Origin: Elysia chlorotica | Lineage: Eukaryota; Mollusca; Gastropoda; Plakobranchidae | DNA: 64,000 bases | Direction: 5' to 3' | NCBI GenBank assembly: GCA_003991915.1 | Contig: RQTK01000078.1 | Location: forward strand, 778,171 to 842,170 | Part shown: piece by piece, positions 25,791 to 38,312 of the stretch | Position numbering within the stretch: the first letter of the stretch is position 1 | Layout of the letters: each line of letters starts with the position of its first letter | Notes under the pieces: generated by a model | Told to the model about the DNA's origin: nothing | Databases searched by the model: none | The model's input: the letters and a program-made list of their open reading frames with translations, nothing else | Made by a program: the position numbers and the translations under genes

Positions 25791-27220
25791 CTGGAGAGCA
25801 GAGCAAAGCAGAGCTGGTTGGTATCAACGTCTTCTTTCCAGGCTGCCGACAACTTTGTCCCTCTCTTAGGAGCAGGCCAGAGTGCCATGAGCTTATCAAG
25901 CTTGAAACGGGTGTATTATCAAAAGATTATCAAATGAGAAATGCATTGTGGGATGCATTGTTCACAATATGAATCTATGTTTACGACATTTGGTTATTTG
26001 AATTTCTATTATGTTTTTCGTTTATCTTTTACTTGAGACTACGAGTGACAATAATGGTACAAGCCTGAGAACTTATCATTCCGCAGTATTTGTTAAATCG
26101 AAATCAGCGAATAGCAGGCAGTCCCGGCGAAGGAAAAGCGTGCGGCATGATGTTCACAGTGGCTTGCTCCGCAGAGGAAGAGAGTTGAATTGGCTTTGCA
26201 CTGGCTGGTTTCATTTTCACATAGAATCCTCCTTGAGGAACACGAATTCGTTTATTGATATGATGTGTATTGCCATAACCCTACTTCTACTGAGAACCTG
26301 TCGTTCTACATAAACTTTAATGAGTTGAACAGTACTGTAACATAAGTTAAAAGTATTAATGCTTTGTATTTGTAAAACATTTAAAATAAACGAATCTCCA
26401 AAACTGATCTAAACATCCAAAAAGTTGTAAAAAGACAATTATATCAGGTTTCACCAGAGCAAACAATGTGCATTGTGGGCGGCCGAATAACACTAAGCCA
26501 ATCGGCGTCTCAGGAGCTATATGCGAAACCTTTTTTATTGTGAAACCTCCGCATGAATTCCCAAAAGATTGAACTAAGCTCCGATCCTATCAGGCCTAAT
26601 GTGTGAATAATGTAATCCAATGCTTAACCAGCATCCCTTCCAATCCAGAGATGGCCGGGTTGGCGTTAGTTCAACAAACATTACATCTATTTTACTTTAT
26701 CAATGATTTAATATTATTTATTGAAAAACATGTTTTTAAAGATTGTTACTGTGTAATACGTTGGAAACGGGCCATAATGCCCCATTTTAAAGCACGCTTA
26801 AAGCTCCGAGCCAATCGGGTAAAAACTGTAGTACAATGTACTTTAGCTACGCTTGCAAGCGCTGGTTAAGTAAGTACAAATAGGACGTAGATTTAAGCAT
26901 TCGTATTGCCATGTATTTAGGTGCCATAGTCCATATCTACTTTTCGTCACCAAGCTGATATAGTGGTCTATCTCACAGATAGACAAAAATTACACTTAAT
27001 CACGATAAAGAGATTTTAAATAGATACCCATTTATATGTTATAAATTGAGAAAATTGGTTGAATTTTAGTTTCAAAAGTACCTACATAAAAAACATACAA
27101 TTTTTAACAGTTTCTTTGTGTTTGTATAAACTACTGATGTTGAGATAGACTATTGTTAACACCGTAACGTTTCTCTCTGTTCACAACTCCCATAGAAGGC
27201 TCCGTCTTAAGTTAACTTAC

Positions 27221-27309
27221 CGTATACAATTGGATTTATGCAGGAGTTAGACACTGCGAATATAAACAATCCCCTTTGGACTTTGGTGGGCACTTTCCGT
27301 GCGGACTCT
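27221..27309 (-). CDS. GnRHR-like: GnRHR-like GPCR, TM7 exon with NPxxY box
   Basis: This 89-nt exon runs from acceptor ATCAACCAG to donor GTAAGT. It encodes ESARKVPTKVQRG (extracellular loop 3) followed by LFIFAVSNSCINPIVY. NPIVY is the TM7 NPxxY activation motif. The last base is a lone G, which needs GC from the next exon to make Gly. Two downstream exons offer exactly that (GC ATG TTC): one starting at 25790 and one at 13580. This is the branch point between the two receptor tails. Confidence 0.94.
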
Positions 27310-27577
27310 CTGGTTGATAAGAAAGAAACGAGCATCATTAACAACAACGTCTATTTTATCTTGTGAATAATTATGTCCCTTCTCTATATTTCTCCCCTTG
27401 TCTCTCATCGCTCACGCTCTGAATATGTCTCTTTCTTTGTCTCCCTTTTCATCTGTCCACTCTTTACCTCTCGCTCTTTCTGTCTCATTTTTACTATGTC
27501 CTAAGTTTTGCATTTTTCCTCATTGCCCGTCTCTATCTCTCCGTGTGTATTCTATTTATCTTATCTCTTTGTGTGTA

Positions 27578-27578
27578 T

Positions 27579-27654
<76 letters not shown>

Positions 27655-27655
27655 C

Positions 27656-27719
<64 letters not shown>

Positions 27720-27832
27720 TTATCCATCTATCTATCTATCATCTATCTATCTATCTATCTATCAATATATCTATATATCTGTCTATCATCTCTCTCTCTA
27801 TCTCTCTCTCTCTCTTTCTCTCTCTCTATCCA
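27578..27832 (+). repeat. (TATC)n array passing into (TC)n
   Basis: Over 40 TATC units with CATC/TTATC interruptions, then CTCT-rich sequence. It lies just above the TM7 exon on the plus map. Confidence 0.97.
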
Positions 27833-28002
27833 ACACAAACCTATTCACCTTAGCTCATTTATTGTATGTACATGTAACTCATTTCAGTACGTTGTGTGAT
27901 CTTTTTCGTATACTGCGTCATTTCTCTTTTAACCACTTAAACGCATCTTTGTCTCTTGCCAGGATCGACATAATCTTTATAGCTTTCATCTTTTTTCAAT
28001 GA

Positions 28003-29614
28003 AGTTGTCGCCTCGATCTCCCTACCCTCACTGTACACAGAGAGCGCGGCTTAGTGTTAGGCAGGTGTGAGATAAACCACCTGTTTGGAGATTCTGGCTG
28101 AGAGTAATCAGTCTTTCAGAAACCGCAATATCTCCGATTTGTCGGGCTGAACAGGCGGTCAAAACTCAGGGCATACCTACACCATGGTCACTGAATCAAT
28201 TAACATTCACGAATTACAATGGTCTAAATGTCCAACCTATCATCCACTTCCTTGATGATCGTCTTGTCACGCGTACTATCTGTGCGTACCAAGTCCTCGT
28301 GGGCTAGCTGTGACTATTTAATGATTGCTCTCACATCGGATATTTGCCCGTTAATTAAACATTTCCCTGTGCGAGGGATTTCTATTCTGATGACGTTTAA
28401 CACTTGTGGCAATTAATATGGTAAAAAGCTGTGTACGAGCAAGTAAGGGGTAACTAGTTTGATTGGCTAGAGAGATGCTGTGGCAATGAAGCCTCCCACG
28501 GGAGTGGGAAATACCGCGGTGAAACTTAACGTGTAAAAATAGAATTTCGTTTGAAACACCAAATTCCACCTACACGGTCTGTGTTCATGCAGAAAACTAC
28601 TTTATGAAATCATTCAGATATTTTTAAGAATTAAACTGTTTGAAGTGAGAACCTTTTGTTAACTAATGTGGGAAATGTACGTAAAATAGAAATCATAGGC
28701 ATCACTGTTTTCGGTGTTAATATGAGGTGCATAATAACTTGGAGCCATATTTCATCGGAGTGGTATTCTCTCCCTCTTTCATTGTGACTCTGCCTGTCCC
28801 GATATACCCGATAAACACTATTTTGGTATTACAATTGCTTCATTTCAATAATCTAAACTAAAAAATGATCTCAACCAAACCACACAGCGCGTACAGTTAT
28901 AAAAACAGTAAAACAGTTTAATAAAATCCTATTGACAGCAATTATTTAATTTTTCATTCGCAGTTTTACTAGAGTGCATTGTTCAAAGCGATCTGTTCCC
29001 AAGCTTAGTTTTTATTTTCACTAATCAAGGCTAGTTTGACAGCGTGTTTTGTTTTGTTTTTGTTGCTTAACGCCCACGTGCACAGACGACTTTTATTATG
29101 GAATTAGAGTAAACAGCACCAATTTAAGACCTAGATCTCAACCTGAACGACTTGCCTAAGAGGCTTAGTAACATTAAACCGAAAAGTGACAAAAGTCACA
29201 CCGTAAGTCCCTACATAGTATCAATATAAACAAAACAACAACAAGAGAATTAATAACATTAAGTTATTTAAAAAAAACGGAACTGTTGTGAAAACCGAAA
29301 CATAAGCAATACATTTCTAAAAGTTGTAATTATTTTGATCGAAAAAGAAAAAAACGTATGTAGATTGTAAAGAACAAACAAGCCTACTGTCTTGTCTTTT
29401 AATGTTTTCGAACAAAAGTTATATTCCCTTTCTCACATTCATCGGATAAAAGTTACATCATAAATTAGCAAAGCCTTTAGCACGGACAGACAAAAACCAA
29501 AAGTTAAGCCCATTCTTCTCACAGTATACTAAAACTTAACAAAATTTTGACCCATAAGCATAACGTATTTTATGTCATTTTTACAAACTGATCAATGCCT
29601 TGACAACCACTCAC
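28003..29614. other. Receptor intron between the TM6 and TM7 exons
   Basis: No exon is seen. The stretch 29050-29230 with GTTGCTTAACGCCCACGTGC is slightly SINE-tail-like but lacks the core. Confidence 0.45.
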
Positions 29615-29678
29615 CTGTCAAAATAGTACCACGCTGAGATAACGAAGTATGGTGTCCAACACAGCACGTAGGCCCCGA
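29615..29678 (-). CDS. GnRHR-like: GnRHR-like GPCR, TM6 exon
   Basis: This 64-nt exon lies between the acceptor ATATTTCAG and donor GTGAGT. Its first two bases complete a Val codon, and it then encodes GAYVLCWTPYFVISAWYYFD. CWTPY is the TM6 toggle motif of rhodopsin-class receptors (family pattern CWxPY), here in the form seen in GnRH/AKH-type receptors. It ends with AG, completed by A at the start of the TM7 exon to give Arg. Such a short exon would be missed by ORF length filters; it is supported by two splice sites, phase on both sides and the motif. Confidence 0.93.
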
Positions 29679-30074
29679 CTGAAATATGAAGAGGTGACAA
29701 TTTTATAACTTCAGTGAAGAATCATTAAAGTGAAATTGTTTAGTGAAAGGATTATTGCTTTGTGTAAAATCCTCTCATGTTGAACTTCATCAAGCTATCC
29801 AATTTAACATCAAGATTGAAATGTTCCACGATTTGAGAGCTGTTATTTAATAATAAATAAGTTAATTTGTTTTAAACTTTCATCCCATAAAACTATATAC
29901 TTTTTTTTTTGCTTCACCAGAGTTTCTCTGGATATTTCTTCGTCACTTCAAATAGCTCTCTAAATCTTTTTCTTTCCCGTTATCTCGCATCTCGCTCTCA
30001 TCTCTTTCACTGTCTCTCTCAATCTGTTTTTCTTTCTCTCTTTCTCTCACTCTGAGAGTATCTTTTCCCGCTCT

Positions 30075-30075
<1 letters not shown>

Positions 30076-30124
<49 letters not shown>
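30076..30124 (+). repeat. (TC)n microsatellite
   Basis: About 24 TC units between the loop-3 and TM6 exons. Confidence 0.96.
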
Positions 30125-30127
<3 letters not shown>

Positions 30128-30214
30128 TATCTCGGTGTATTATTTTCATCTTGACAGGTAGGTAGGTTAACTACTATTGCTTTTTTACATCAAAACATGA
30201 GAAAATCCATTTAC

Positions 30215-30334
30215 CTATGACACAAGTCATTTTGAGTGTTCGTGACTTGGCCCTCTCAATGTTGCCAATCCCTGATCGCCTGAGCCGGCCATGATCTGAG
30301 CCGTTGTCATCGTACACCCTAGCGGTCACCTCGC
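30215..30334 (-). CDS. GnRHR-like: GnRHR-like GPCR, intracellular loop 3 / start of TM6 exon
   Basis: This 120-nt exon starts after TTTTTTCTCAG with two bases (GC) that complete the Gly codon left open by the TM5 exon. It encodes EVTARVYDDNGSDHGRLRRS, then GIGNIERAKSRTLKMTCVI, and ends with one base before donor GTAAAT. The basic ERAKSRTLKM run at the base of TM6 is typical of the G-protein-contacting end of intracellular loop 3 in this family. It has 39 full codons plus 2 and 1 flanking bases, so the phase fits both neighbours. The intron above is 3.5 kb and contains an assembly gap and GAA/AAT microsatellites. The intron below is 536 bp. Confidence 0.92.
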
Positions 30335-30485
30335 CTGAGAAAAAACAAAAACAACAAAAAAGATAGAGTAATATGTAGCTTACAAAAGTCTGCCTGCATT
30401 TTTACGTGAAGAAGAAGGAGAAGAAGAAGAAGAAGAAGAAGAAGAAGAAGAAGAAGAAGAAGAAGAAGAAGAAGAAGAAGAAGAG

Positions 30486-30555
30486 NNNNNNNNNNNNNNN
30501 NNNNNNNNNNNNNNNNNNNNNNNNNNNNNNNNNNNNNNNNNNNNNNNNNNNNNNN
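30486..30555. other. Assembly gap (70 N)
   Basis: The N run lies in the first visible intron of the receptor gene. (GAA)n precedes it (30403-30485) and (AAT)n follows (30556-30632). The flanking repeats differ, so the true gap is at least a compound repeat. Confidence 0.99.
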
Positions 30556-30632
<77 letters not shown>

Positions 30633-30634
<2 letters not shown>

Positions 30635-33600
30635 CACCATAATAATAATGATGATAATCTAATACTTCTACTCATAAAAATGTGTGTTGGTGCTGTTTGT
30701 GCTGCTGTTGTCGATGTTGTTACTGTTCCCATCATTGCCACTTCTTCTAACAGATTCTTTTTAAACTTCTTCTATTAAAGAGGGGTCCGAGAAAGGAAGA
30801 ACACGTAGTCATAACTACATGTTTTTCGCGATTGCTTTACACATTTCCTCGGGAGATGTAATACACAGAAGTAGTTAAACGTTACTTTTTTCTGGTTGAT
30901 GAAATAGCTAGCTTTGTTATTTTCTTACTCAGTATTAAACTCGTAACAATGTATTTATCCTATTTCCACTTTAAAAGGACATAGTAAGTGCTTTTCTTCT
31001 TTCTACGTGTTTTGTTTTTGTTTTGATTTTTACGAAAAGCTATTTACAAGTATCTGCCATATCACATTTCGACTTTTATAGAATTAAAATGAATCTAATT
31101 AGTATTCTACTATATTTTATGAGTTGTTTTTTTGAAACCTGAAGGCAGTTTTTAATTCTTTTGAATCTGTGAGGTTGCCATTCTATCAAACGTTTTTCTG
31201 GTATATAATACATACAAAATGTAACCGATATCTGATTTATAATGGTCTCTTATCATGGTTTACTTTTTTTTACAATCAATAAATTTTTTCATGATTGTAA
31301 AACTAATATAATTACATTAACAGATCCAGTTATAATTGGATATTATCAGTTCTATTTATTATATCCTTTTATATAAATGGGGTTAAATTCAGTCTTGTAC
31401 GAAAGACTTGTTAGCATACTGGTTAATTTTAACTGCTTTCTCCGATTTGTGAGATGCAAAGGTTACCAGTTTTGACTTTATATCTTCACCCCAAAAAAGT
31501 TTCTGGAATAAATTCCAGTAGTGCGTTTGGTTTATAGTTCATTTTTTCCTTTCATTTACTGAGATTTCTGTTTCAGAATTTCATAAAACTAAAGTGATGA
31601 GCATGAAAAAAATATTTAAAAAAAACCGGAATATTTAAACCTGATGCCTTTCTATTTTTGAAGATACAAAGAAACACGTTTAATTATCATGATAGAAAAA
31701 TGTGCACCTGTGTTAACAAAGCAATCTGTGTCGGGTACTGTCGGGAAAGGTTACATGCCTACCATTTTTGGTGCAGGTAGGTATAAAAAAGTAATCGGGG
31801 AATCGAAGACACAAGCTGCATTTTAGATTTAATTTTACTTTTTGAATAAAGTGTTAATCCGTTTTATAGATCATTTAAAAGGTTATGCAATTAAGTGACA
31901 CTGCCTCATGAATAAGGAGAACAAAATTAGTTTAGTAGCGGTGGTAAAACATTGGCATCACTTGAAAGAGATTATACAGTAGTGCAATAAAAAAAAATAT
32001 CTTGAAAAAATTAACTTTGAATAATATAGTACAAGCACATTAGATTAATAGCGATACCTCTTATGGCTAGTATTAATTATTGGTATTTAAAAGTTCGTAA
32101 ACGAATTTACCTAGTATAGAGACGCGGACATTTTGCTAAGCCTGGTGTGGGTCCGACAAAATTTTAAGAGACTATAACAACTGAACTATGTTACCGTAGT
32201 ATACTCGCATTACAAGAAGCACAACCAGTTCTTTTTGAGACAGCGATATCCACGTTTATCTTCTAACCAATAAAGTGTTGTAGATGGGTTTTTTTAAAGC
32301 AGAGCTGGCTTGAATAAAAAGCAGTCGGCAAGCACTGAAAATAGCTTTTCAACCCCAAGGAGGCCAAGGTTGAAGAAGACGTCATTAGATTACGCTAGGA
32401 GAGCAGGCTGACTGATGGGCTGTCTTGGGTGTCCGACCCGTCTGTACGCGGAGACCTGCAGGTCTTCTCAGAAAAGAATGAGTGTGTGCCAGTGGAGGGA
32501 CTAACTCTACGGTTCTATTACACCACTGAGGAGGATTAGCTACCTAGTAATCAATTTTGACACATTGTAGAGAATTGTTATTTTTGTGTGCTGATGTATA
32601 CAGATACCCCTGACTTGTGCGTAGGTTCAGTTGAGTTTTAGTCTTATCATGCACGAAGGGCACCCTTTTTTTTCGCAGGCTTTTTCCACTCAATTTTCAA
32701 TACTCTAGGTTGACTGCCTCTAAAGATTATTTAGAAAATATGCACACACTTAATAGCTCAATGGGTCACATAGAAATGTTTAAAAGAGAAAAATATCGCC
32801 GCCTTGGAACCAAATTAAAGACCAAAGGGACATTAAACCGGAGAGGAGTATGACTCTCATCGATCCAGACCACATTGAATAGATACTTCTGGGATGTCTC
32901 AGCCGAAATCTGCACATTGAAACAGCTGGTAGAAATGTAGCATCGTTGCAAAGTGTTGGTGCTTAGATTTAAAAAAGATGGTGTGATCAATACTATGCTC
33001 CCTCACCAATATATTTCGATTTTGAAGCAAAGATAATGTATTTCAAAATATTTCCAAAGGAAAGGAAAAAAGATGATGCTAACAAAGGAAGAGGAAGTAA
33101 CAAAATAATTGTCCATTTCGATGAAAAGCCACGTAATTACAGAGTTGTCAAGAGATCGCGCACTTTGACCAGCTTTAAGACAACAAACTCCAGTCGCAGC
33201 TGCCCCGCCACTATCCTATAATAAACTAGCCTAATGTGGACTGTGCTTTTATGTAACATTATAACAATTTATCCAAAAACACAGTTTTCGTGTGTTTCGC
33301 TCTAAGAAGCTTTTTTGTTTAATTGGGGCTATTAATGCTGTCTTTATTTTATTTTAAGTTTGGAAAACCAAAATTGTCCATTTCAGCAAAGTAATTCACT
33401 GGAAATGTAATGACAGGAACATGGTTTTAAAAATATAAATCAAGAAAAAGGTTAATATACACATTTCTTTGTGAAAAGTTCGTTTATCTTTCGTTTTAAA
33501 CTAAAACATGTGAATGTTAGAAATAATATATTTTTAGCAGTTTTATTTTTCATTTTCATCTTGTGTACAATTTATGAGGATCCCCCCTCCCCCCTCACAG

Positions 33601-33784
33601 TTCTTTTCATTCCTTTGCATCTTTCCTTTCCTCCAAACGATCAAAATGGGGAAATGCCATTAAGTGCTGGCTTCAAGGAGGACACAATTTGACACCGAGA
33701 GTATTTACAAGTGGCTCTCCAGAAAACGAACACCTGCGGGGATATTGCCTGAGATTACTGTTTGTTTTGTGCTGGGTTCGGTGT
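30633..33784. other. Receptor intron, AT-rich
   Basis: No exon, SINE or LINE motif is seen. A GC-richer patch at 32340-32530 is not recognised. Confidence 0.5.
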
Positions 33785-33811
33785 TGTTGTTGTTGTTGTT
33801 GTTGTTGTTGT
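33785..33811 (+). repeat. (TTG)n microsatellite
   Basis: Nine TTG units in the intron about 55 bp past the donor of the ECL2-TM5 exon. Confidence 0.95.
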
Positions 33812-33866
33812 ATTTTTTTATTCATTATTATTTTAGACAATGCTTGAATCATGACTAAGAACTCAC

Positions 33867-34071
33867 CTTTACTTTGCTTGGACTTTTTAGAAATCCTGCA
33901 CAATATCACACAGTAGGCAAAAGTTATAATGAACAGCGGGATGCCATAGAGTGCGATGATGCTGAACAGGTTGTAGGCAAGCTCGTGGTCCGGAGTAGGG
34001 AAGAAGTTGAAGGTAACGCACTGCGTGAACCACCTGAACATGGGATGGCGCTCTACGTGGAAAATCACGCT
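33867..34071 (-). CDS. GnRHR-like: GnRH/corazonin/AKH-receptor-family GPCR, ECL2-TM5 exon (partial gene)
   Basis: This is the first recognisable exon of a rhodopsin-class peptide receptor, a G-protein-coupled plasma-membrane protein. It reads SVIFHVERHP, then QCVTFNFFPTPDHELAYN, then the hydrophobic TM5 stretch LFSIIALYGIPLFIITFAY and a basic intracellular start RISKKSKQSK. The Cys of QCVTFNFF is the expected extracellular-loop-2 disulfide partner, and this loop is characteristic of invertebrate GnRH / corazonin / AKH receptors. The acceptor is a T-run followed by CAG just above 34071 (phase 0). The donor GTGAGT follows 33867, leaving one base (G) for the next codon. At 205 nt it holds 68 codons plus one base. 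TM1-TM4 should be in upstream exons, which I could not find before 64000. Which of the three ligand subfamilies it belongs to is not settled. Confidence 0.9.
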
Positions 34072-34089
34072 CTGAAAAAAAAGAGACAA

Positions 34090-36460
34090 GCATGACGATG
34101 TTTAGCTTTTAGTGGTGTCTGCTAAAACGATAGCGTGTGCTTTGTAGGGCTTTCATAATCATAGGTTGACATAGGTGAATACAAAACAAAAAGTAGATTT
34201 TAAATGCTGAAAGTGAAAGGAAAAATAAAACTTGTTTTAATGATGCCCGACTTGCTACGGACACACATACGCCAACAAATATTTTCAAACTTTAATTGGA
34301 CGTGCAATGATTTATTTAACTAAAAGACTCTTTCAAGTGCTAGTTTGTCACAATGTATAGGATATACGTTACACTAATTGCTGTCTCTCTGACATCTCCG
34401 AACTGATGTATACATTTTTTCTTGCGAAACAAAAATAGTAGACCTTTCACTTCTTCAAAATAATAAGCATTCTTTTCAAGTTCTGACCATACATGGCTGA
34501 GACGTCAGATATCAACCTGACAAGTCATCTCACACTCTATAAATATCACAAATGACTGCCTCCAAACGTATGGGTCACAAGACAGTTGAATAACCCTGTC
34601 TCATTGGCTCTCATCAGATTCTGGCCTTCGATTTTAATTCTTATACGATGTTTTCTGAAATTGGAATCAACGAGAATACATTGGCCATAAAAACAAACAA
34701 ACACGACAATTTTATCAAAGAACTGAACGTCCCAAAACTGTTTGGCGTCATAAAAAATCGTTTTGGAAATGCCTGCAGACGGAAATAAAACGCTAATGGA
34801 AGACGCCATGCAGAGGAAGTTGAGTTCAGAGGAATTATAGAGGACGTTTTAAGTGGTATACACGGACCAGAAGGAGCAGTACAGAGATGTACGAGACGCA
34901 TGGATACCCATAGTACAGAGGACATGCATTGTGGGCAACAAACGTTTTTACAACCAGTGCTGGATAGAGTAATTACATACGTGAATTTGGAAACAGTTTA
35001 ATAAGGGTGTCCACTTAACTTGAGACCCAGACATAGCTGTTTGGATGAATAGTCTTTATATTATTTTTACAAGGAAGGTATTTTCACCACCCTGGCAAAA
35101 GGGAACTGCCTCGCACAGGTTTGTGAACGGGTAGAGAATAAACAAGTTTTCTTTTTCGTGTTAATAGTAATACTTTTACTATAATAATTATTTCTCGCAA
35201 CAGTTCCATCTTTGAACAGGGTCTCTGGGATATTTATTACGCAAGTTTCACCGATGCATCATTTGTCTCTAAAAATAATGGCCCTAGTTACGTGAATTAA
35301 GGCACATGTTTTGTAGCTCTGTGTGTGTGTATTAACCAATTGCATTAAACTTTATCAACATAAAATATCTTGAATGAAACACATATGCCAATATATTGAA
35401 TAGGTTTAAAATGTTAGTACAAAAAGGTTCTGCTGCCTTTTTACCCACCACCTCTTTATATAGAATGGCCATCGATTCCTGCACGGCTATTGTATTCGTA
35501 TAACACTGTCTCGTTCAGGTGCAGGCGCACATTGTGCGTCTTAAGCCAGACACCTGAGAAAAGGTTGCACGGAAAATCTTTTGTTTTGTCACCTTTTGTG
35601 GCCGACCTAAAAACACCATTAGGTAGTAAACCTTCGGACAAGAACACGTATTGTGAACTTTCTCCATTGAATGCATGCCCGATCGATTTAAGATCATATA
35701 TTATGGTAAGATAGTGGTATTTCTGCAAAAAAGGTATTGTTTAGTTGGTAATAGATGTTAGATTGTACTTTGAAAGACCTATTTTTTCCATCGCCTTGCC
35801 TCGAAGCAGCTGCTTTGCTTTTAAAAGTATCGGAAATCACACTGGCAACACAATTGTAGAACATTTAGCTTGTCTTAGATTGGTGTCCAATATTTAAAAA
35901 AGAAAAATGTAGTCGTTTTACCAAAATCAAGGAAAACGACTTAGACAGTTTGAACAAATATGCTCATAATGAACGTTGTTTACGTTTTGTGTCAGCATTA
36001 CGATATATAAACAGAAAGATCAATAGGTAGTTAGAACGATAGGTAGATAGGTATATAGGTGTATATATATATATATATATATATATATCAAAATTTTCGT
36101 TGTTACTATTTTAAGCAATCTAATCATAATTAAATGTTTTTTTTTTTTTGACTTTGTTGTGCTGCAGGCGCTTTTTTATTTTTTTTCTTGTACCTTCTTT
36201 CTTTTCTATTGGTTTTTTATTTTCTTTCCTATCTTGAATACCTGAATGGTTCAACAATAACACGGCAACCTCCTTGGAACCGGTTCTAGACGAAGTATCA
36301 CTAAACCTGAATCTTTTTGTAGGAAGAACTTTCAAAACTTTTCAAGTGATAAAGAAAAGGCGAGATGCACTTAATGAAGTACTTGTAAAAGGTAGCGGCA
36401 ATTTGTCTGTTGAACAAGCAAACGTCCGACTTAGAGGCTCCACTAAGGCATATAGAGACG
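34090..36460. other. Sequence upstream of the ECL2-TM5 exon, no TM1-TM4 exon found
   Basis: I looked on the minus strand for DRY/DRF-like, LAVADL-like and NPxxY-type sequence next to a splice donor and found none. Confidence 0.5.
36060..36088 (+). repeat. (TA)n microsatellite
   Basis: GTATATATAT run following GATAGGTAGATAGG. Confidence 0.95.
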
Positions 36461-36710
36461 TTGTTGTTGTTGTTGAGTTGGTTTAACGTTCAACATCAGC
36501 AATATATAGGCTATATTGTGGACGGACCCCAAGACTGGCGTCTGACAATTTTATGTGCTGCCACACACGAGACAGGGTGGGGATACCATGACGCCTGTCT
36601 CAGCCGATCACATTAAACTGACACCGACCCAACCAGTAGGGAGGGTAATGGCTATCGGTCGTACCCAGACCTTTTGCGTCGGACGCCGATGTTAAAACCC
36701 AGGGCCACCT
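36461..36710 (-). mobile_element. tRNA-derived SINE, nearly full length
   Basis: It is a close relative of the 9571 copy with the same core and tail, ending in a (TTG)n run on the plus strand that represents its CAA tail. The head B-box has decayed (GGTACGAC in place of GGTTCGA). Confidence 0.88.
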
Positions 36711-37200
36711 TCGTTAACGTTTGAGCTAACTTTCGATGCACTCATCAAGGCAAATTCAAATCGATAGGGAGTCTAGATCTATATCTTGACTCATACTTCT
36801 TTTTTTTTGGGGGGGGGGTAGATCATAAATATACCTTAGACCGACTTTGGATCTATGCCATGGTTTACGATCTCTAGGGATAAGATCTAAATCTAGGTCT
36901 AGAATCTAGATCTATATCTTGTTCTAACTTACATAGTACTGGAAATGTGTGGATTCTAGGCCCACCCTTAATAATGAATGACTACTTTCATTGTTTTCCC
37001 TTAATTTACCCATTTTGTGGCTCACTCCATTATCTTTTCTCATTGTTTTTTTTCTTCCTGCTGTGTTTCTTTTCAACCATTCTGCTTTGATATTCTGATC
37101 ACCAGCGGCAATAATGGTAACGGCTAAATGCCCCAAGCTTGTCACCTTTTATAGGCAAGCCCTTCTGTAGATCTAATAATATATATACAAGCTAAGTTTA

Positions 37201-37290
37201 GTGTACCTACCGAAGCATGCGCTTCCGTAGGTATACGTGTACCCACCGAATCAAGCGCTTCTGTGGGTACACGTGTACCTACGGAAGCAC
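37201..37290. repeat. 36-bp palindromic tandem repeat (2.5 units)
   Basis: The units at 37201-37236 and 37237-37272, plus a half unit to 37290, each read GTGTACC(T/C)AC-CGAA...GCGCTTC-GT-GG-TA-AC. Each unit is close to its own reverse complement, so it can form a hairpin, and adjacent units can pair with each other. Confidence 0.85.
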
Positions 37291-38312
37291 TACCTATATA
37301 ATCTGGGGAGGGCGATGGCAGTGACGCGCAACCAAAAGCCTCTTCTGTCAAGGGTTAGTGATCGCCGCGCTACGGCCTGGGCTTCTCAACTGTGTCTGCA
37401 TTTGATGCCTGAGTGTGTCTTTCTACGCACCGGTCCTCCATGTTTCCATCAAGTTCACATAAGGCGCCACCGAGTAGGTGGCGGACAGACAGGGAGTAGG
37501 TTGGGACCCCATCCAAAATAAATTGCAGGCTAGAGATCCTATCAGCGTGAGGTAAACACTATGAGCCTGAACAACTGATTACACGACTATCTCTTGAGTA
37601 AGTGTCTCCTTTTATCTATTTCCTTTTCTTCTTGTTTTATGTGGTACATATCCTTTACCCAAGTTTTCGATGAGCATGCTCAAACCTTGCGGATGTCTCT
37701 TCCATCAGTTTGACTAGCCAAGATCATCTGAAGATCCTGACAGAATCCTTGCATCGGCGTAGACACGTCTCTGTCCTGTGTTTAAATTTGGCTCTCACGA
37801 CTGTGAGTAGACACACAGCCTAGATCCTCCAGTCAGTCAGGAGACAACGGCAGCAGGAAACGGCTCTGAGTCATCCTTGCCTCCAGATTTGTCTGTGCTA
37901 CAAAATGTTATAGACCAAGCATAATCCAACAGGTTTTCGCAGCAAATTAGAAGCTGAGACTGGCTGTAAACAGCAGATTACGTGAGAGAATTGGATTACC
38001 CTCTCTTCCTGTTTATACACCCTCTGTGTCTGAGAAGGTGTTAGTCAACTTAAATATTTCCACATTTGGGCAGTCTGGCCTTTTTCAAAAGTGGGAGGAC
38101 AGTCCAAAGACACCCGAGCCCGCAATGCCATGGCTACAAATAATATACGTACAGTTCCGACATCGCCTGGTATAAGGTACGCGCCAGCCTCTGTAATCGC
38201 CAGGCTGCTCTGTGCGAAAAGTCAGCTCCTGGTCACGAGCAACCAAAACTGAACAAGAAAAATCCTCGGAGTGAGAAGGGAAACAAACACAGCCCCGATC
38301 CTGCAGAAAGTC

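Noticed and set aside
27508-28002. Long plus-strand frames of repeated Tyr-Leu-Ser-Ile
   Set aside because: They are translations of the TATC microsatellite in all three frames; the same is true at 15888-16133 and 60333-60539.
29050-29235. SINE-like tail GTTGCTTAACGCCCACGTGC
   Set aside because: The SINE core and head are absent; a different old repeat is possible but not supportable here.
33673-33866. Extension of the ECL2-TM5 frame past the donor into a poly-Gln segment
   Set aside because: It is read-through into the intron (GTGAGT at 33861-33866) and a TTG microsatellite, not a polyGln receptor loop.
34546-34925. Two overlapping hydrophobic minus-strand frames considered as TM1-TM4 of the receptor
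   Set aside because: No DRY/DRF, LAxADL or conserved Asn/Asp/Trp residues and no donor feeding the 34071 exon in phase.
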